Shown here piece after piece: positions 10,769 through 21,770 of a DNA stretch of 64,000 bases. Numbering within the stretch: the stretch's first letter is position 1; every line of letters begins with the position of its first letter. The notes below the pieces were generated by a model that saw only the letters and a program-made list of their open reading frames with translations, was not told where the DNA came from and did no database searches. This DNA comes from Planoprotostelium fungivorum. Taxonomy: Eukaryota > Evosea > Variosea > Cavosteliida > Cavosteliaceae. Location: positions 186,001-250,000 of the forward strand of contig MDYQ01000129.1 in NCBI GenBank assembly GCA_003024175.1, written 5' to 3'. The position numbers and the translations under genes are program-made.

Positions 10769-13700
10769 ATGAGCGAACTCACAGCGGTAGAGAAGAGTGA
10801 GTCGTGAGGTCTATCCAGAACAAACAGTCCATCTCCTTCTGTAATACATGATGTAATGGGTCGCTGAATGTGAAATCAGAGACCCTCGATGCGAACCTCG
10901 TTCAGCACCTGGACCGTTCGGCCATCTTCAGAAGAACTTTCTACATGAAGAAGAAGGAGAAGCTACCTATCGTCTTTGCCGTAGGTCAACACCGCGTATA
11001 CATCGTTCGAAGCAATGATGGAAAGGTATGGCCTTCTAACAAGCGTCAATCAAGTCGAAATGCGATGCATCCGATTCCACCCCATTCGATTGACACCCGC
11101 AGTTGTTGAGTGACTTCCACTTCTGGGACATTGCCGAAATCGTCATCGACGACACTTTGGTGAGGGAATCATACAGCGTCGACATATCATTCCATGCTCA
11201 CGCGTTCCATTAGGTCAATTTCAAGTTGAAGAACAAGGAAATCGTGCAGGTGAGACAGTGACCCTCCATCACCGACCCCCATTCACATTGACAGGTCACG
11301 CACGAGAGCAAGCCAGACTCCGTCTTAGCCACTCTCTACGGCCCGTACTCTCTCTTGCCCGATCGTAACAACAATATCACCGCTCTCTTCTCTTCTCTGA
11401 AGACGAAGCCGCAAGCATCAGGTACACATCACATCTTCCATCACATCTTGGACTCTTCATCATCACATCATCTGATGTCATTGCAGCTAAGGCAGAGGAC
11501 GATCACTGCGGAGGTTTCGTCTCTTCTTACACAGCCAACTGTGACTTCTTGAAAGTTCCCGTGTGCCAGGTAAACGAAAATCGGAATTCTATTTTATTCC
11601 ATTTTATTCATCCCTTTCAGGACATCTGTTGGGACATCGACAACCTCTATCACGCCACCTCTTGCAAGACGTTCAGCCTCTTAGAGTTTTACTTCAGACC
11701 GAGTGAGCTCCACTATTTTGCATCCACATCTGAAGACATGAACAGGCAAGCTGAACAACAATGATATTCGAGCCCTACTGGAGACTCTAGCTTATAACAA
11801 GTACTTTGAATCCTTCACCGTGAGTGATGACGAGACTGATGAGAGATCCTCATCGTCATGACAGACGGACGGTCTCAAATTGGACAAGGAGAGTGCACCG
11901 TTTGTGGCCCAAATGATTGCGACGAACACGACCCTCCACACCTTCTCGATCAGGGACGCCGGCTACTCGAAGGAGCAGGTGAATCGCAGATCTGCAAAAG
12001 TTTCATCTCGTTTAACCGTTGTAGATCATCACCATCTTCAATGCCTTGGCCACGAACAAATCCTCCGCCCTGCGAAACATCGACATATCAGGAAACTCTC
12101 TCGAGGTAAGTCCGTTCGATTTTATTTCGATTTTTTTATCATCTACAACGAACCGAAAATCTGTCAGGCGAAGGGTCTCGCTTCTGTGTCCGCCGCTCTA
12201 GGTAACATCGGCCGCCTTGAGTCTCTCAACATCTCGAACGTGGGAGGCAACGGAGCCGGTCTACTTCCTCTATTTCGATCCATGGACAAGTACATGTCTT
12301 CACTTGCATCTCTCGATGTATCACAGAACAAGGTGAAAATCCAAATATATATATCATACATAATATTATATTATACAATTAGAAAAGAAAAAAACTGAAC
12401 GATTGTAGTTGGAGGATTCGATCAAACAGCTGGGACCACTCGTGGCCAGCTGCGTGGAGTTGAAGACTTTGAACTTGTCAGGCACCAGCATCGTTGATTT
12501 TTCGAGTCTGACAAAGTGAGATGTTCACTTGTCTCCACGGACTTCATCGTAACACGTATTCAGATCTGCGTCCGTCACGAGCCTCGATGTTTCAAACAAT
12601 AAAAACGGTGGACACAAGGATTTAAAGCATTTAGACGCTTGGAGGTGAGATGGAAATCGGATCGAAATTTCGGCTCAAATGTTCTGACTCGTTGTAGATT
12701 CTTCCAGAATTGTCCCAAATTGACGAAATTAAATATTTCCCGCGCAAACATCACTCAAGACATTTCGGACGGTCTCATTCAGTCTCTGCCCAATGTGTGT
12801 TTCATTCGTTTGCGACCCCTCCTGACTCGTTGTAGATCGTCGATCTCGACCTCAGCGAAGAGAACACGGGTGACGCCATCTTCTCCATCGCCACCAACCT
12901 GCTGCAGACGAACCGCAATGTGAGCGTTTGAAATTTGAAATCCGAAAATTGGCGGGAAGACTGACTTGAGGACAGATCAGAAGGTTGAACATCTCGAACA
13001 ACTTTGGAAATGCGACCAAGCAGAGGAGACAGATCATAGCACCCTTCGCTGAAGCCCTCGGTGAGATATCTTGACGCCACGTCGTGACGTCTCACGGCGT
13101 TGTAGAGAGTGAAGAGTGTCCACTGGAGCATCTGGAGGTGGCAGGTGCCAGGGGAGGACAGTTACGCATGGAGGTGAAATTCGAAGAAAATTCCATCTAC
13201 AACCTGCCATTTATTTTCCTCTCATTTCACGTCGATAGAGAGTGAACTGAACGGAGATGCAGTTGATGCCCATCGTGTTCGCTCTCATGAGAAACCGATC
13301 ACTCGATCAGTTAGACATCAGTGGAAACGGTGTGGGTGATAACTTGGCCCTCATTCTAGGAAAAGCTCTCCAGGTGACTTCGAGTCGAAATTTCGTTCGG
13401 TTTTCCGTCGTATCGAAATTTCGCTGGGATTTGACGATGGTAGGTGAATTCGACTCTGAGAGTTTTAGCTTGGGATCACAACGACATCACACCTCATGGA
13501 TACAACATCATCCGACACGCCCTGCAGACGAAGAACAACACTCTCTCCTTCGTGCCCACTCCATTCAGTGACGTGTCTTCTGGCTTTAAAGACAGACATC
13601 CAGACGTAGTAGACGACATCGGAAAGGTGAGATCATCATGGCGATCATCACCGCTCACACGATCATCATTGTCACATCGTCATCGTCCACATCATCATCA

Positions 13701-14034
13701 ATCACACGATCGTCATTCACATCATCGTCATGGCATTGATGATCAACAGCTTCTGGCGAGAAACTCGAAGACAGCTTACGAGAAGTTATCGGCACCACCG
13801 ACACCTGCAGAGTCTGAAGAAGATGAGCCGGAGCCCACACCTGCCCCCGAGCCAGTTAAGAAGCCAGGTGACACCTTCTTCGCTCACTCTTCTCAATCTC
13901 TTCTTCTCTTCTTCTCTTCTTCTCTTCGCTCACTCTCTTCAGCTCGCAAGAAGCCAATGGGTTTCAACTACCTCATCAACACGATGAGAGGTGCCAAGTT
14001 GTACTCGGAGTTCAATCCTAGCGCGGATATCTAG
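10769..14034 (+). CDS. CARMIL-like protein: PH-like domain plus leucine-rich repeats
   Basis: Twenty-one exons give 672 aa and all phases close. Residues ~20-110 match the CARMIL N-terminal PH domain (HRVYIVRSNDGK, FHFWDIAEIVIDD). Next come about 16 leucine-rich repeats of the ribonuclease-inhibitor type, such as LRNIDISGNSLE, LASLDVSQNKLED, LKTLNLSGTSIVDF and LDQLDISGNGVGDN. A short acidic/Pro tail ends in ARKKPMGFNYLINTMRG. CARMILs bind actin capping protein at the membrane and support Arp2/3 networks. The capping-protein motif (LxHxTxxRPK) is not seen in the short tail, so this is either a truncated relative or one with a divergent site. At least four introns end in CGTTGTAG. Confidence 0.85.
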
Positions 14035-14162
14035 AAGTCATCAATAAAACGAACTAGTGATCATATTCGTGCGCGCCCCTCTGGATGCTCAGATGCATCA
14101 CAGCGACGCCCGCTCTCTGCACATAACACATATACACGGTTGTGCTTTGAGAGGCCAACAAC

Positions 14163-14235
14163 GGGGGTGTAGCTCAGATGGTAGAGCGCTCGTTTCGCAT
14201 ACGAGAGGCAAGGGGATCGATACCCCTCTCCTCCA
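14163..14235 (+). tRNA. tRNA-Ala (anticodon CGC)
   Basis: A 73-nt cloverleaf: acceptor GGGGGTG/CTCCTCC, D-arm GCTC...GAGC, anticodon stem CTCGT/ACGAG with loop TTCGCAT, and T-arm AGGGG/CCCCT. The anticodon CGC reads GCG (Ala), and the G3:U70 pair that marks alanine tRNAs is present. There is no intron and no encoded CCA. Pair 6-67 is a T-T mismatch. Box A (tagctcagatgg) and box B (ggggatcgatacccc) lie inside. Confidence 0.95.
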
Positions 14236-14238
14236 TTC

Positions 14239-14244
14239 TTTTTT
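14239..14244 (+). terminator. RNA polymerase III terminator
   Basis: A run of six T starting 4 nt after the end of the tRNA gene, the expected Pol III stop. Confidence 0.8.
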
Positions 14245-14580
14245 ACGTACTAGGGGCATGTTGTGCTGGGAGTCGAGTTTGATGGTAATAGTGGGAAAGG
14301 AGCAGTTTGACTTTTATTTTTGGTGTAAAGGATGAGATGCGGGCGTGTGAAAGTTCCCGAGCGACAAAGATGGAAACAGCAGGCAGGAAGAGAAGGAGAA
14401 AGGAATCGAAAGAAGAGTACGCTATCGTGGAGGAAGAGAGGGAAGGGTGTGACAATGCATCAATCGAAATCACAGTGGACTTGGAGTGAGAGGATGAGAT
14501 GTGATCCTTGCTGATACACAAATAGAAAGAAGGCTACTGCAACACTACCAGCAGTTGTTGCGCTGCCTCAATCACTATTC
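14245..14580. other. Intergenic, nothing recognised
   Basis: About 335 nt between the tRNA and the ankyrin-type gene. The purine-rich stretch 14370-14440 gives open frames in several phases that look like composition effects rather than a gene. Confidence 0.4.
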
Positions 14581-16195
14581 ATGCCATTCGATGCTACTCA
14601 GAACTGCGACATATTCACGTACATCTTGATTCATTACCTGGACACTCCTGATCTCGCACCCATCTACTTTACATCAAAGAACATGTGCCGGATTGCTCAC
14701 GGTGTCATGCTAAGACGCCAAGAAGATTATTTATGCGAGTGGTCTTTTCCCACCTCATCCTCCCTGCATCACGTCCAACAGAAGATGCAATGCGAAGATT
14801 GCCACAATGAGATCACCCATCACATACACACCAACAAGGTACCCTCTTTACCTTCCAAACCTCCTCAGATCACCTGGTGGACGAAGCACATCCGAGATGT
14901 GAGAGAAGATGATCTCACTTCCCCCATCCACACCGGAGACCTTCCAGGAACAATGAACATCATGCACAAATTACCTCACCGCAGCGCTCACTGGTTATCG
15001 AGGGCTTTACACCGCGTCAGCGTCTATAACCAACATCACATGCTGGAGGAGCTGCTGACCCGTAATGCACGACCACTCGATACCGTTATGGGTGTCGCAG
15101 CCAAATACGGTCACGTTCAAGTCATCGAACAGATGATGAAAGACGAACACGGTCACATCGACTACGAGATCATAAACCGGCAAGCTGTGATAGGAGGGAA
15201 ATTTGAGGTTTTAGAATGGCTGAAGGTCAGGGGTTTCATCAGTAGAGTGGCATACGAAGAAGCGGGGACAAGAGGAAGAGTCGATGTCTTAGAATGGCTG
15301 GTGATTTCTCATCATCCTACGTCACGATCGATGACGAGATCTGATGGCTGTGACAGATGAAATTCGATCCCAAGTCCACGGAAAATTACCAACCTCGTGA
15401 CATATTAGACTGTGCTTCATATTCTGGACACATCCAAGTGTTGAATTGGCTCTACGAGGTAAGAACCATTTTTCTCTTCCACACAAACGGAAGATACAAC
15501 AGAAGACACGTTTTTTATCTTTTCATCACACATGATAACGATGATGAGACGGATGACCGTTCGACAAATTAAAATCGTTTAAAATCATTTTCTCAGCGAA
15601 AGGTCGTCCCATCTTACGTCCACCTCGAACACGGTGCCGAGAGTGGATCTTCAGAGGTATGCGTACCGTACGTACGTATTCACTGACACACCAACAGGTC
15701 TTCCAGTGGCTGTTCGATCACATGGCACCCGCATCGTGGGATCCATCAGATGTCTTACCCCAGGCCATCATCGGCGGATCATCTGATCTCGTCCGTCGCA
15801 TGATGAACGAAGGAGCTCACCTGACAGACCTTCCACGTTTCTCTGACCTCACACCGTCGAAAAGGCATTTGAGAGAGAGACAAGAAGCTTTCATCGACAT
15901 GTTCTCCCTCTTGTTATCCGTTGGTTTCGATTTCAAGAGTTTCATACGTTGGGCTTACGATTCTGGTGCTCATCGGCTCTTTCGATGGATGATGAGCGTC
16001 ACCGGAGTCGATGAGAAGGAATGTCCATGGATGAAGATGGAGTTTGGAGAGAAGATCAGGAGAGGAGATGTAGAGATCCGGCTGTGGATGATTGGGAAGA
16101 AATGGGGAGTGACGAAGGAGGTGGCTGAGGGATGGTGTCTGAGAAGAGATGGAGATGTAGAGGGAGTGCATCGGATGGGACCATCTGATGGATAA
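14581..16195 (+). CDS. Ankyrin-type repeat protein with F-box-like start
   Basis: Four exons (14581-15300, 15357-15458, 15597-15656, 15698-16195) give 459 aa. The first 45 residues (DIFTYILIHYLDTPDLAPIY, then SKNMCRIAH) look like a weak F-box helix set. From about residue 130 come degenerate ankyrin units spaced ~30 residues apart with the EVLEWL / VDVLEWL / QVLNWLYE / QVFQWLF pattern common in large protist families of such proteins. It may be a substrate-binding ubiquitin ligase subunit, but that is inference from the layout. The end is Arg/Glu/Trp rich and less repeat-like. Confidence 0.7.
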
Positions 16196-16388
16196 AAAAA
16201 TGGAACTGTTGTCATTTCTTCAAATTAGCAGGGTCTGCACGAAGTGTAGAAAGAACTAGACGTTGTTGACGAAGACACTATCTTGTCTCCGGCTTGATTC
16301 ACTACGTGAGTCAATCGGACCAATTTTTTGTGCTGGCCCAAAAACAGTTTCCACTGAGATTTTTCAGAAGCACACATCATCAAGGTCA

Positions 16389-17524
16389 ATGCAGAAAGAG
16401 GAGAGTGTAGACCAATTGCTGGCCAATTTGAATGTCAGCCTAAAGGTGATTACGGACTCGAACGAGATTATCTGATCGATGGATAGAAAATAGAGGATAG
16501 AAAAAGAGAGCTGCAAGAGAAAGAGGAAAGATGGAAGCTACTCGAGCAGAGAATGAATGAAAATCTCGCCAAGGTCTCACAGAAGATCACGCTCGACGTG
16601 GGAGGCAAGAGATACACGACTTCGAAGGACACGCTCACGTCGATACCCAACACCTATTTTACTGGACTACTCGGAAGTGGACACTGGAAGGTGTCCAACA
16701 TCTTCCTTCACCTTCCATCTGACAAGTAAGACAGCCAGAGGCAGACGGCTCTTACTTCATCGATCGAGACAGAAAACTGTTCCACTACGTCTTACAGCTC
16801 CTTCGCACGGGAGAGATGTCCATCGACACCCTGAGCGAGCAACAGAAGAAGGACTTGAAGAGAGAGCTGGAATACTTTCTCATTCCCTGGGTGAGTCCTC
16901 CTCCATGTCTATCTGAATTCACCTTCTGCGCAGCCAACCGTTCAACTTGACACCAGTAACATGCTCGGTAAAGGGAACAGAGAGAGGATCGAACAATGGA
17001 TAGGAGAAGGAAAGAAGATGGGTGAACGTCTCTACAAGGCTACTGAACACGGTTTCCAATCGTCAGTCTTTCATCACCTCTGCGATGGAAAGGTGAGTCA
17101 CACGTGATGCATCGTGATGTGAGAGAGGAGTGAAGAGAGACAGGGACCAACGGTGGTGGTTGTCCAATCAGACAACGACTCTATCTTTGGTGGCTACTCT
17201 GATGTCTCATGGTCCTCTACAGGCGGTCATACAGCCTCGTTAAAGAGCTTCTTGTTCGCTCTGAAGAATCCACACAGGCTCATAGCTCGCCTCAATCTCA
17301 AGGTCCCGGGAACACCAGAGTATGCCATCAATTGTGCAGCTACCGCCGGCCCCACTTTTGGTGGTGGATACGATTTCCACATTTGCAACGGATCCAACAT
17401 CAACAACGGCTCGTACTCCAACTTGCCGCATACCTACGAGGACACTACGGGGAAGGGTACCACATTGTTCACGGGTGCACGAAATTTTCGAACGAAAGAC
17501 ATCGAAGTGTATAAGGTCATCTGA
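16389..17524 (+). CDS. T1(KCTD/BTB)-TLDc protein, array copy A
   Basis: Five exons (16389-16445, 16487-16690, 16735-16890, 16934-17092, 17144-17524) give 318 aa. Order: a short N-terminus; a coiled coil (EDRKRELQEKEERWKLLEQ); a T1/BTB domain (ITLDVGGKRYTTSKDTL, FIDRDRKLFHYVLQLLRTG); a linker ERIEQWIGEGKKMGERLYKA; and a TLDc domain starting VVVVQSDNDSIFGGYSDVSW and ending TKDIEVYKVI. T1 domains of KCTD type form rings and often bind cullin-3; TLDc domains bind the V-ATPase. The start at 16389 matches the paralogs, though the frame is open to an ATG at 16263. It is the reference copy of the array. Confidence 0.88.
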
Positions 17525-18310
17525 GTCAATGAATGGTGTAGATCGTGTGTCATTTTTCTTCTACCACCGTGGTGATCAATCGTGACGCTTAATGATGACG
17601 GTGAACAGCCTCATTCTGAGAGATAATGGTTGTTGTTGTGACGTCAGAAGGGACAAGATCAGATGGAGCGTTCTTGTGTTTATCTTGCATGATGATTGTG
17701 ACCGGATCACACACCGATGTGCGATATTCACCACGTGATTTTGCGTACAATCGATTCCCAAGGGCAATGGACAGACAGAACTCATGAGATACTATGGTAC
17801 GAGAGATTGGTGCTTCTGAACGATCGTCTCGAACGTCAGCGTGCATGATGGTCGACGATCGACATAGCCATCACGATCATGATCTCGTTCAATCCGAATG
17901 GCTGCGGCATGGCATACATTTACGGCGTCTGATACTGATTCCTTCAGTGGTAGTGCCCTCGTGATGAGGTAAGAACGTTGGTGTATCTTATGTCAGCGAA
18001 GAGATCACAAGGACGACCGTGATGTACGTACCTTCCTCCATATCATCTGATGGGACTCCACAGGGTTGTGTCATGCCTGAAACGAAACGAAGGCCTCTGT
18101 TTCTCTTTCAGTACATCTTCTTTGGAGGGAGTACATCACTGCAGCTCAGTAAGAGATTGTGCGGTACTGTTCTCGCAGAAAGATAGAATGAGTCCATCTC
18201 ACTGCTTCTGACCTGCCTGCAGACCGATCGCTTATTGTTGCTGCTGAAGATCAGATGAACCGTTCTTGTAGATGAGTTTTCGATTTTGAAAATTGATTAT
18301 TTCAACGACG
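17525..18310. other. Spacer between array copies A and B
   Basis: 785 nt with no recognisable T1 or TLDc remnant. A minus-strand open frame at 17589-17846 (ending NEAVHRHH) has no recognisable domain and is probably chance. Confidence 0.35.
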
Positions 18311-19495
18311 ATGGAGAGCCAGCCACCATCCAAGAGGCAGAGACAAGAAGAGAATGAAGACGACGAAGAGAGTGTAGACCATATAGTGTCTGTGTTGACT
18401 GATTACCTTGGGGTGACGGAGAAACGTGGGGTCACAAAGGGCTGACGAGATGAAAAGAGAGCACAAGAGAAGATAAGAGAGCTGCAAGAGAAAGAAGAAC
18501 ATTGGAAAGAGCTCGGGCAGAAGATGCAAGAGAGCATTGCGAAAGCGTCACAGAAGATCACGCTCGATGTGGGTGGCAAGAGATACACGACGACAAAGGA
18601 CACACTTTTGTCGATCGAGAACACATACTTCACAGGAATGCTGGGCAGTGGACACTGGAAGGTGCTCATACCTTCTTACACCACGAATTGACACACGAGA
18701 CAGCCAGATGCAGACGGCTCATACTTTATCGACCGAGACGAAGAACTGTTCCACTATGTCTTACAGCTCCTTCGCACGGGAGAGATGGTCATCGATCACT
18801 TGAGTGAAAGACAGAGAGAGAGCCTGAGGAAGGAGCTGGAATACTACCTCATCCCTCTCGTACGTATCTCACTCTCTTCACATCCTCCCACTCTCACTGA
18901 TGCCACGTGCAGCCTGATCAACTGAGGCCTGACGTCAGTGACATCCTCAGTGGAGAGCACAGGCAGAGGATCGAACAATGGATAGGAGAAGGAAAGAAGA
19001 TCGGTGAACGTCTCTACAAGGCTACTGAGCACGGCTTCCAAGCGTCAGTCTTTCACACACTCTGTGATGGAAGGGTGAGAAACACGATGTGTGATGTGAG
19101 AGAGGAGTGAAGAGATGCAGGGACCAACGGTGGTGGTTGTCCAATCAGACAACGACTCTCTCTTTGGTGGTTACGCTGAAGTTTCGTGGTCCTCTGAGGA
19201 CACGTATGTTGCCTCGACAGAGAGCTTCTTGTTCGCTCTGAAGAATCCACACGGCATCACAGATCGTTTCCCTCTCAATTCAAGAGATCGAAAGTATACG
19301 TTAAACTGCTATGCTGGTATGGGACCCACTTTTGGTGGACGTGATCTCGTCATCCATGATGAGTCCAACACCGACCGTTCGTCCCACTGTGGATTTCCGG
19401 ATGTGTACATGGATACCACGGGGAAGGGAAATCTACTGTTCACAGGAGCACATCGATTCCAAACGAAAGAGATCGAAGTGTACGAGGTCGTCTGA
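18311..19495 (+). CDS. T1(KCTD/BTB)-TLDc protein, array copy B
   Basis: Five exons (18311-18412, 18458-18661, 18704-18859, 18913-19074, 19121-19495) give 332 aa with the same plan and exon borders as copy A. An acidic N-terminus (EENEDDEESVDH) is followed by a coiled coil, T1 (ITLDVGGKRYTTTKDTLLS, FIDRDEELFHYVLQLLRTG), a linker EQWIGEGKKIGERLYKATEH and TLDc (SLFGGYAEVSWSSEDTYVAS ... EIEVYEVV). Both domains look intact. The second intron is 45 nt and its acceptor (aaag) is weak but demanded by phase. Confidence 0.86.
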
Positions 19496-19610
19496 GTCAA
19501 TAGATAGAATAGACTGTTTGTCCATCTGATGAACAAGTGACGCCCACGGTGACCCTGCTGTCACAGAGGGCGTGAAAGTCGGTCTGCTTCTTAATATTTG
19601 AAGGATAACC

Positions 19611-19737
19611 ATCACGAAGAGTTTCTTGTTTGCATTGAGGAGTCCCCAGCTTTGGTGGCTGTGTTCTATACATCTGTGATGGATCTGGCATGTCTTACTT
19701 GGAGCAGCCGCATACTTACAAGGAAACTACGGGGAAG
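19611..19737 (+). pseudogene. TLDc remnant after copy B
   Basis: A fragment reading TKSFLFALRSP, then FGGCVLYICDGSG and PHTYKETTGK in changing frames, matching the middle and end of the TLDc exon (SFLFALKNPH; GPTFGGG; HTYEDTTGKG) with an internal deletion. No T1 part is found before it. It is a decayed duplicate of a neighbouring host gene. Confidence 0.7.
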
Positions 19738-20268
19738 ATGATGACGATCTAGACGTGATGATGACACACGTTGGAATTTCACCGCAAGTCATTTCATCTG
19801 TGCAGATCCAATGTATAACGATCGATCACGGAGATCTCAACGTCGACGTAAACGTGTCCTTGTACGGTCGCGAAGGATGGAACGGTACTGTGACTTTCAT
19901 CAGTATTGATCTTAGGACAGGCATCGTAGATCTTTGGATCATAGTGAAAGGGGTGATGCATACAGTGATGTGTCAGGACGACTTCAGCAGCGATCAAATG
20001 TCTGAAAGAGAAGATAGAGACTCTGTTTCTTCGCCAGGTGCCGGGCTCACCTGATCGGCTTTCTGGTGAAGAGAAACACTTAAATCAACTCAGTTCTCGT
20101 CTTAAGCAGGAGGATCGTGGAGCACCTCCATTCTATATAGATGGAGATGACCCAACGAGATCATATGTGGCTCTGATCTCCGCCAAGTCCGATTTGTTGC
20201 CATAGTGAATCATTCTGCAGAAACAAAATCCAGGCCTACCGCATCACAAAGACAGCTAAGAACTCAGC
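19738..20268. other. Spacer before copy C
   Basis: 530 nt. A plus frame at 19755-20054 (VDVNVSLYGREGWNGTV) is open but unrecognised and probably chance. The last ~75 nt hold the upstream element shared with copies D and E. Confidence 0.35.
20194..20235 (+). promoter_or_regulatory. Conserved upstream element of copy C
   Basis: The sequence around tgaatcattctgcagaaaca recurs in altered form before copies D (21659-21700) and E (23442-23487), and in the matching orientation before the inverted copy H. It lies 34-75 nt before the ATG. Conservation among diverged copies suggests a promoter or 5' UTR element, but it could be unremoved duplication flank. Confidence 0.45.
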
Positions 20269-21362
20269 ATGGAGAGCAAAGAGAGAGACGATAGCATGGA
20301 ACAGCTGGAAGAAGATTGTATTTGCCTGATCCAGGTGACACGCCAGTCTTTCTCATTTGGTTTACGAGAAACAGAGGATCGAAGAGAAGATGAGACAACT
20401 TCGGACGAAAGAGAGCACAATGAGAGAGTTGGAAGAGAAAGTGGAAGAACATCTGGCGAATGTGTCACAGAGAGTGGAGTTAAACGTGGGAGGCAAGAGA
20501 TACACGACATCAAAGGACACTCTGTTATCTATCGAGGACACTTACTTTTCGGCACTGCTTGGAAGTGGACACTGGAAGGTGAACGGATCACCCATCATCT
20601 ACTTAAGGCTGAGCTGTGAGACAGCCAGATGCGGACGGTTCTTACTTTATCGATCGTGACGGAAAGCTGTTCAAGTTCGTCTTACAGCTCCTTCGCACGG
20701 GAAAGATGTCCATCGATCACTTGAGCGATCAACAGAAAGAAGACCTGAAGGGGGAGCTGGAATACTATCTCATACCTGTGGAACATCTGCCGTCCGATCT
20801 CAGTGACATCCTCAATGGAGAGGACAGAAAGAAGATCGAAGAGTGGCTGGGAGGAGGAAAGACGTTGGGACTACGTCTCTACAAGGCCACTCTGCATGGT
20901 TTTAAATCATCCGATTTTCATCAACACTGTGACAACAAAGTGAGACGCGCCTTGACTATCGTAAAATAACGAGACACGCAGGGACCAACGGTGGTGGTCA
21001 TCAAGTCAGTCAACGACTCCCTCTTTGGTGGCTACGCGGAAGCCTCGTGGGAGGCGCGCGGCAATTACGTACGCACGACGAAGAGTTTCTTGTTTGCACT
21101 GAACAATCCACACGGTATAACGATCCGTCTCCATCTCAGCAACGATCGAAGATTACAACAGTATTCGATGTGTTGTCACGACGCAAAAGGTCCCACTTTT
21201 GGTGGTGGACACGATCTGTGCGTCTACAGTGCATCCGACGAGAATGCGACTTCTTATTCGAAATTTCACTCTTTTGTGGACACGACGGGGAAGGGAGAGA
21301 ATCTATTCACGGGCACAAAACATTTCACGACGAAAGAGATTGAAGTGTACAAGGTCCGATGA
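20269..21362 (+). CDS. T1(KCTD/BTB)-TLDc protein, array copy C
   Basis: Four exons (20269-20334, 20369-20578, 20625-20939, 20982-21362) give 323 aa. Unlike A and B there is no intron between the T1 end and the linker: EYYLIPVEHLPSDLSDILNG reads straight through. Coiled coil (ELEEKVEEHL), T1 (VELNVGGKRYTTSKDTLLS, FIDRDGKLFKFVLQLLRTG), linker (IEEWLGGGKTLGLRLYKATL) and TLDc (SLFGGYAEASWEARGNYVRT ... EIEVYKVR) are all intact. Confidence 0.87.
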
Positions 21363-21426
21363 TTGAATGAATGGACTGGGTCATGTGTCTACCTCTGTAA
21401 CGTCGTTCTGTATCCAATGTACAGTA

Positions 21427-21582
21427 CCGATTTTGGTGCCAGCAGTGACTCGCACATATCAAACTGATCCGATGAAAACTTTGAATTGTAACCAAACGTA
21501 TGCACCTACGACGACACGACGGGGAAGGAAAGAACGTGTTCATATTTTCGGACGAGAGAGATCGAAGTGAATCAAGTGATGT
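21427..21582 (+). pseudogene. TLDc remnant after copy C
   Basis: A fragment in one broken frame resembling FGAGSDxHISD, then a CTYDDTTGK-like stretch, then EIEVNQVM. It is closest to the TLDc end of copy G (FGAGSDLHISD, YTYEDTTGKG, EIEVYQVT). It contains stops and lacks everything upstream. Decayed host-gene duplicate. Confidence 0.7.
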
Positions 21583-21658
21583 GATGTGTGATAAACAAAC
21601 GAAGACGAGTCCACTTGTACATCTGTGTATATGACATTCAAGTTCAAGTCGAATGAGA

Positions 21659-21700
21659 TTGCTATGGTGATCCATTCTTCAGAAAAACAAATTGGGCCAG
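21659..21700 (+). promoter_or_regulatory. Conserved upstream element of copy D
   Basis: ggtgatccattcttcagaaa matches the elements before C and E; it sits 71-112 nt before the ATG of copy D. Confidence 0.45.
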
Positions 21701-21770
21701 CAGAAGCCGGGCTTTGTCTTGCCACCATTCCATTTCGCAAGAACAGAGGACACGATCAGGAGCCATCTAA

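Noticed and set aside
13655-13840. Asp/His-rich minus frame in a CARMIL intron
   Set aside because: It is the antisense of an ATC/CAT simple repeat in the intron at 13627-13749.
19755-20054. 99-residue plus frame before copy C
   Set aside because: No match to T1 or TLDc, overlapping minus frame equally open; probably chance.
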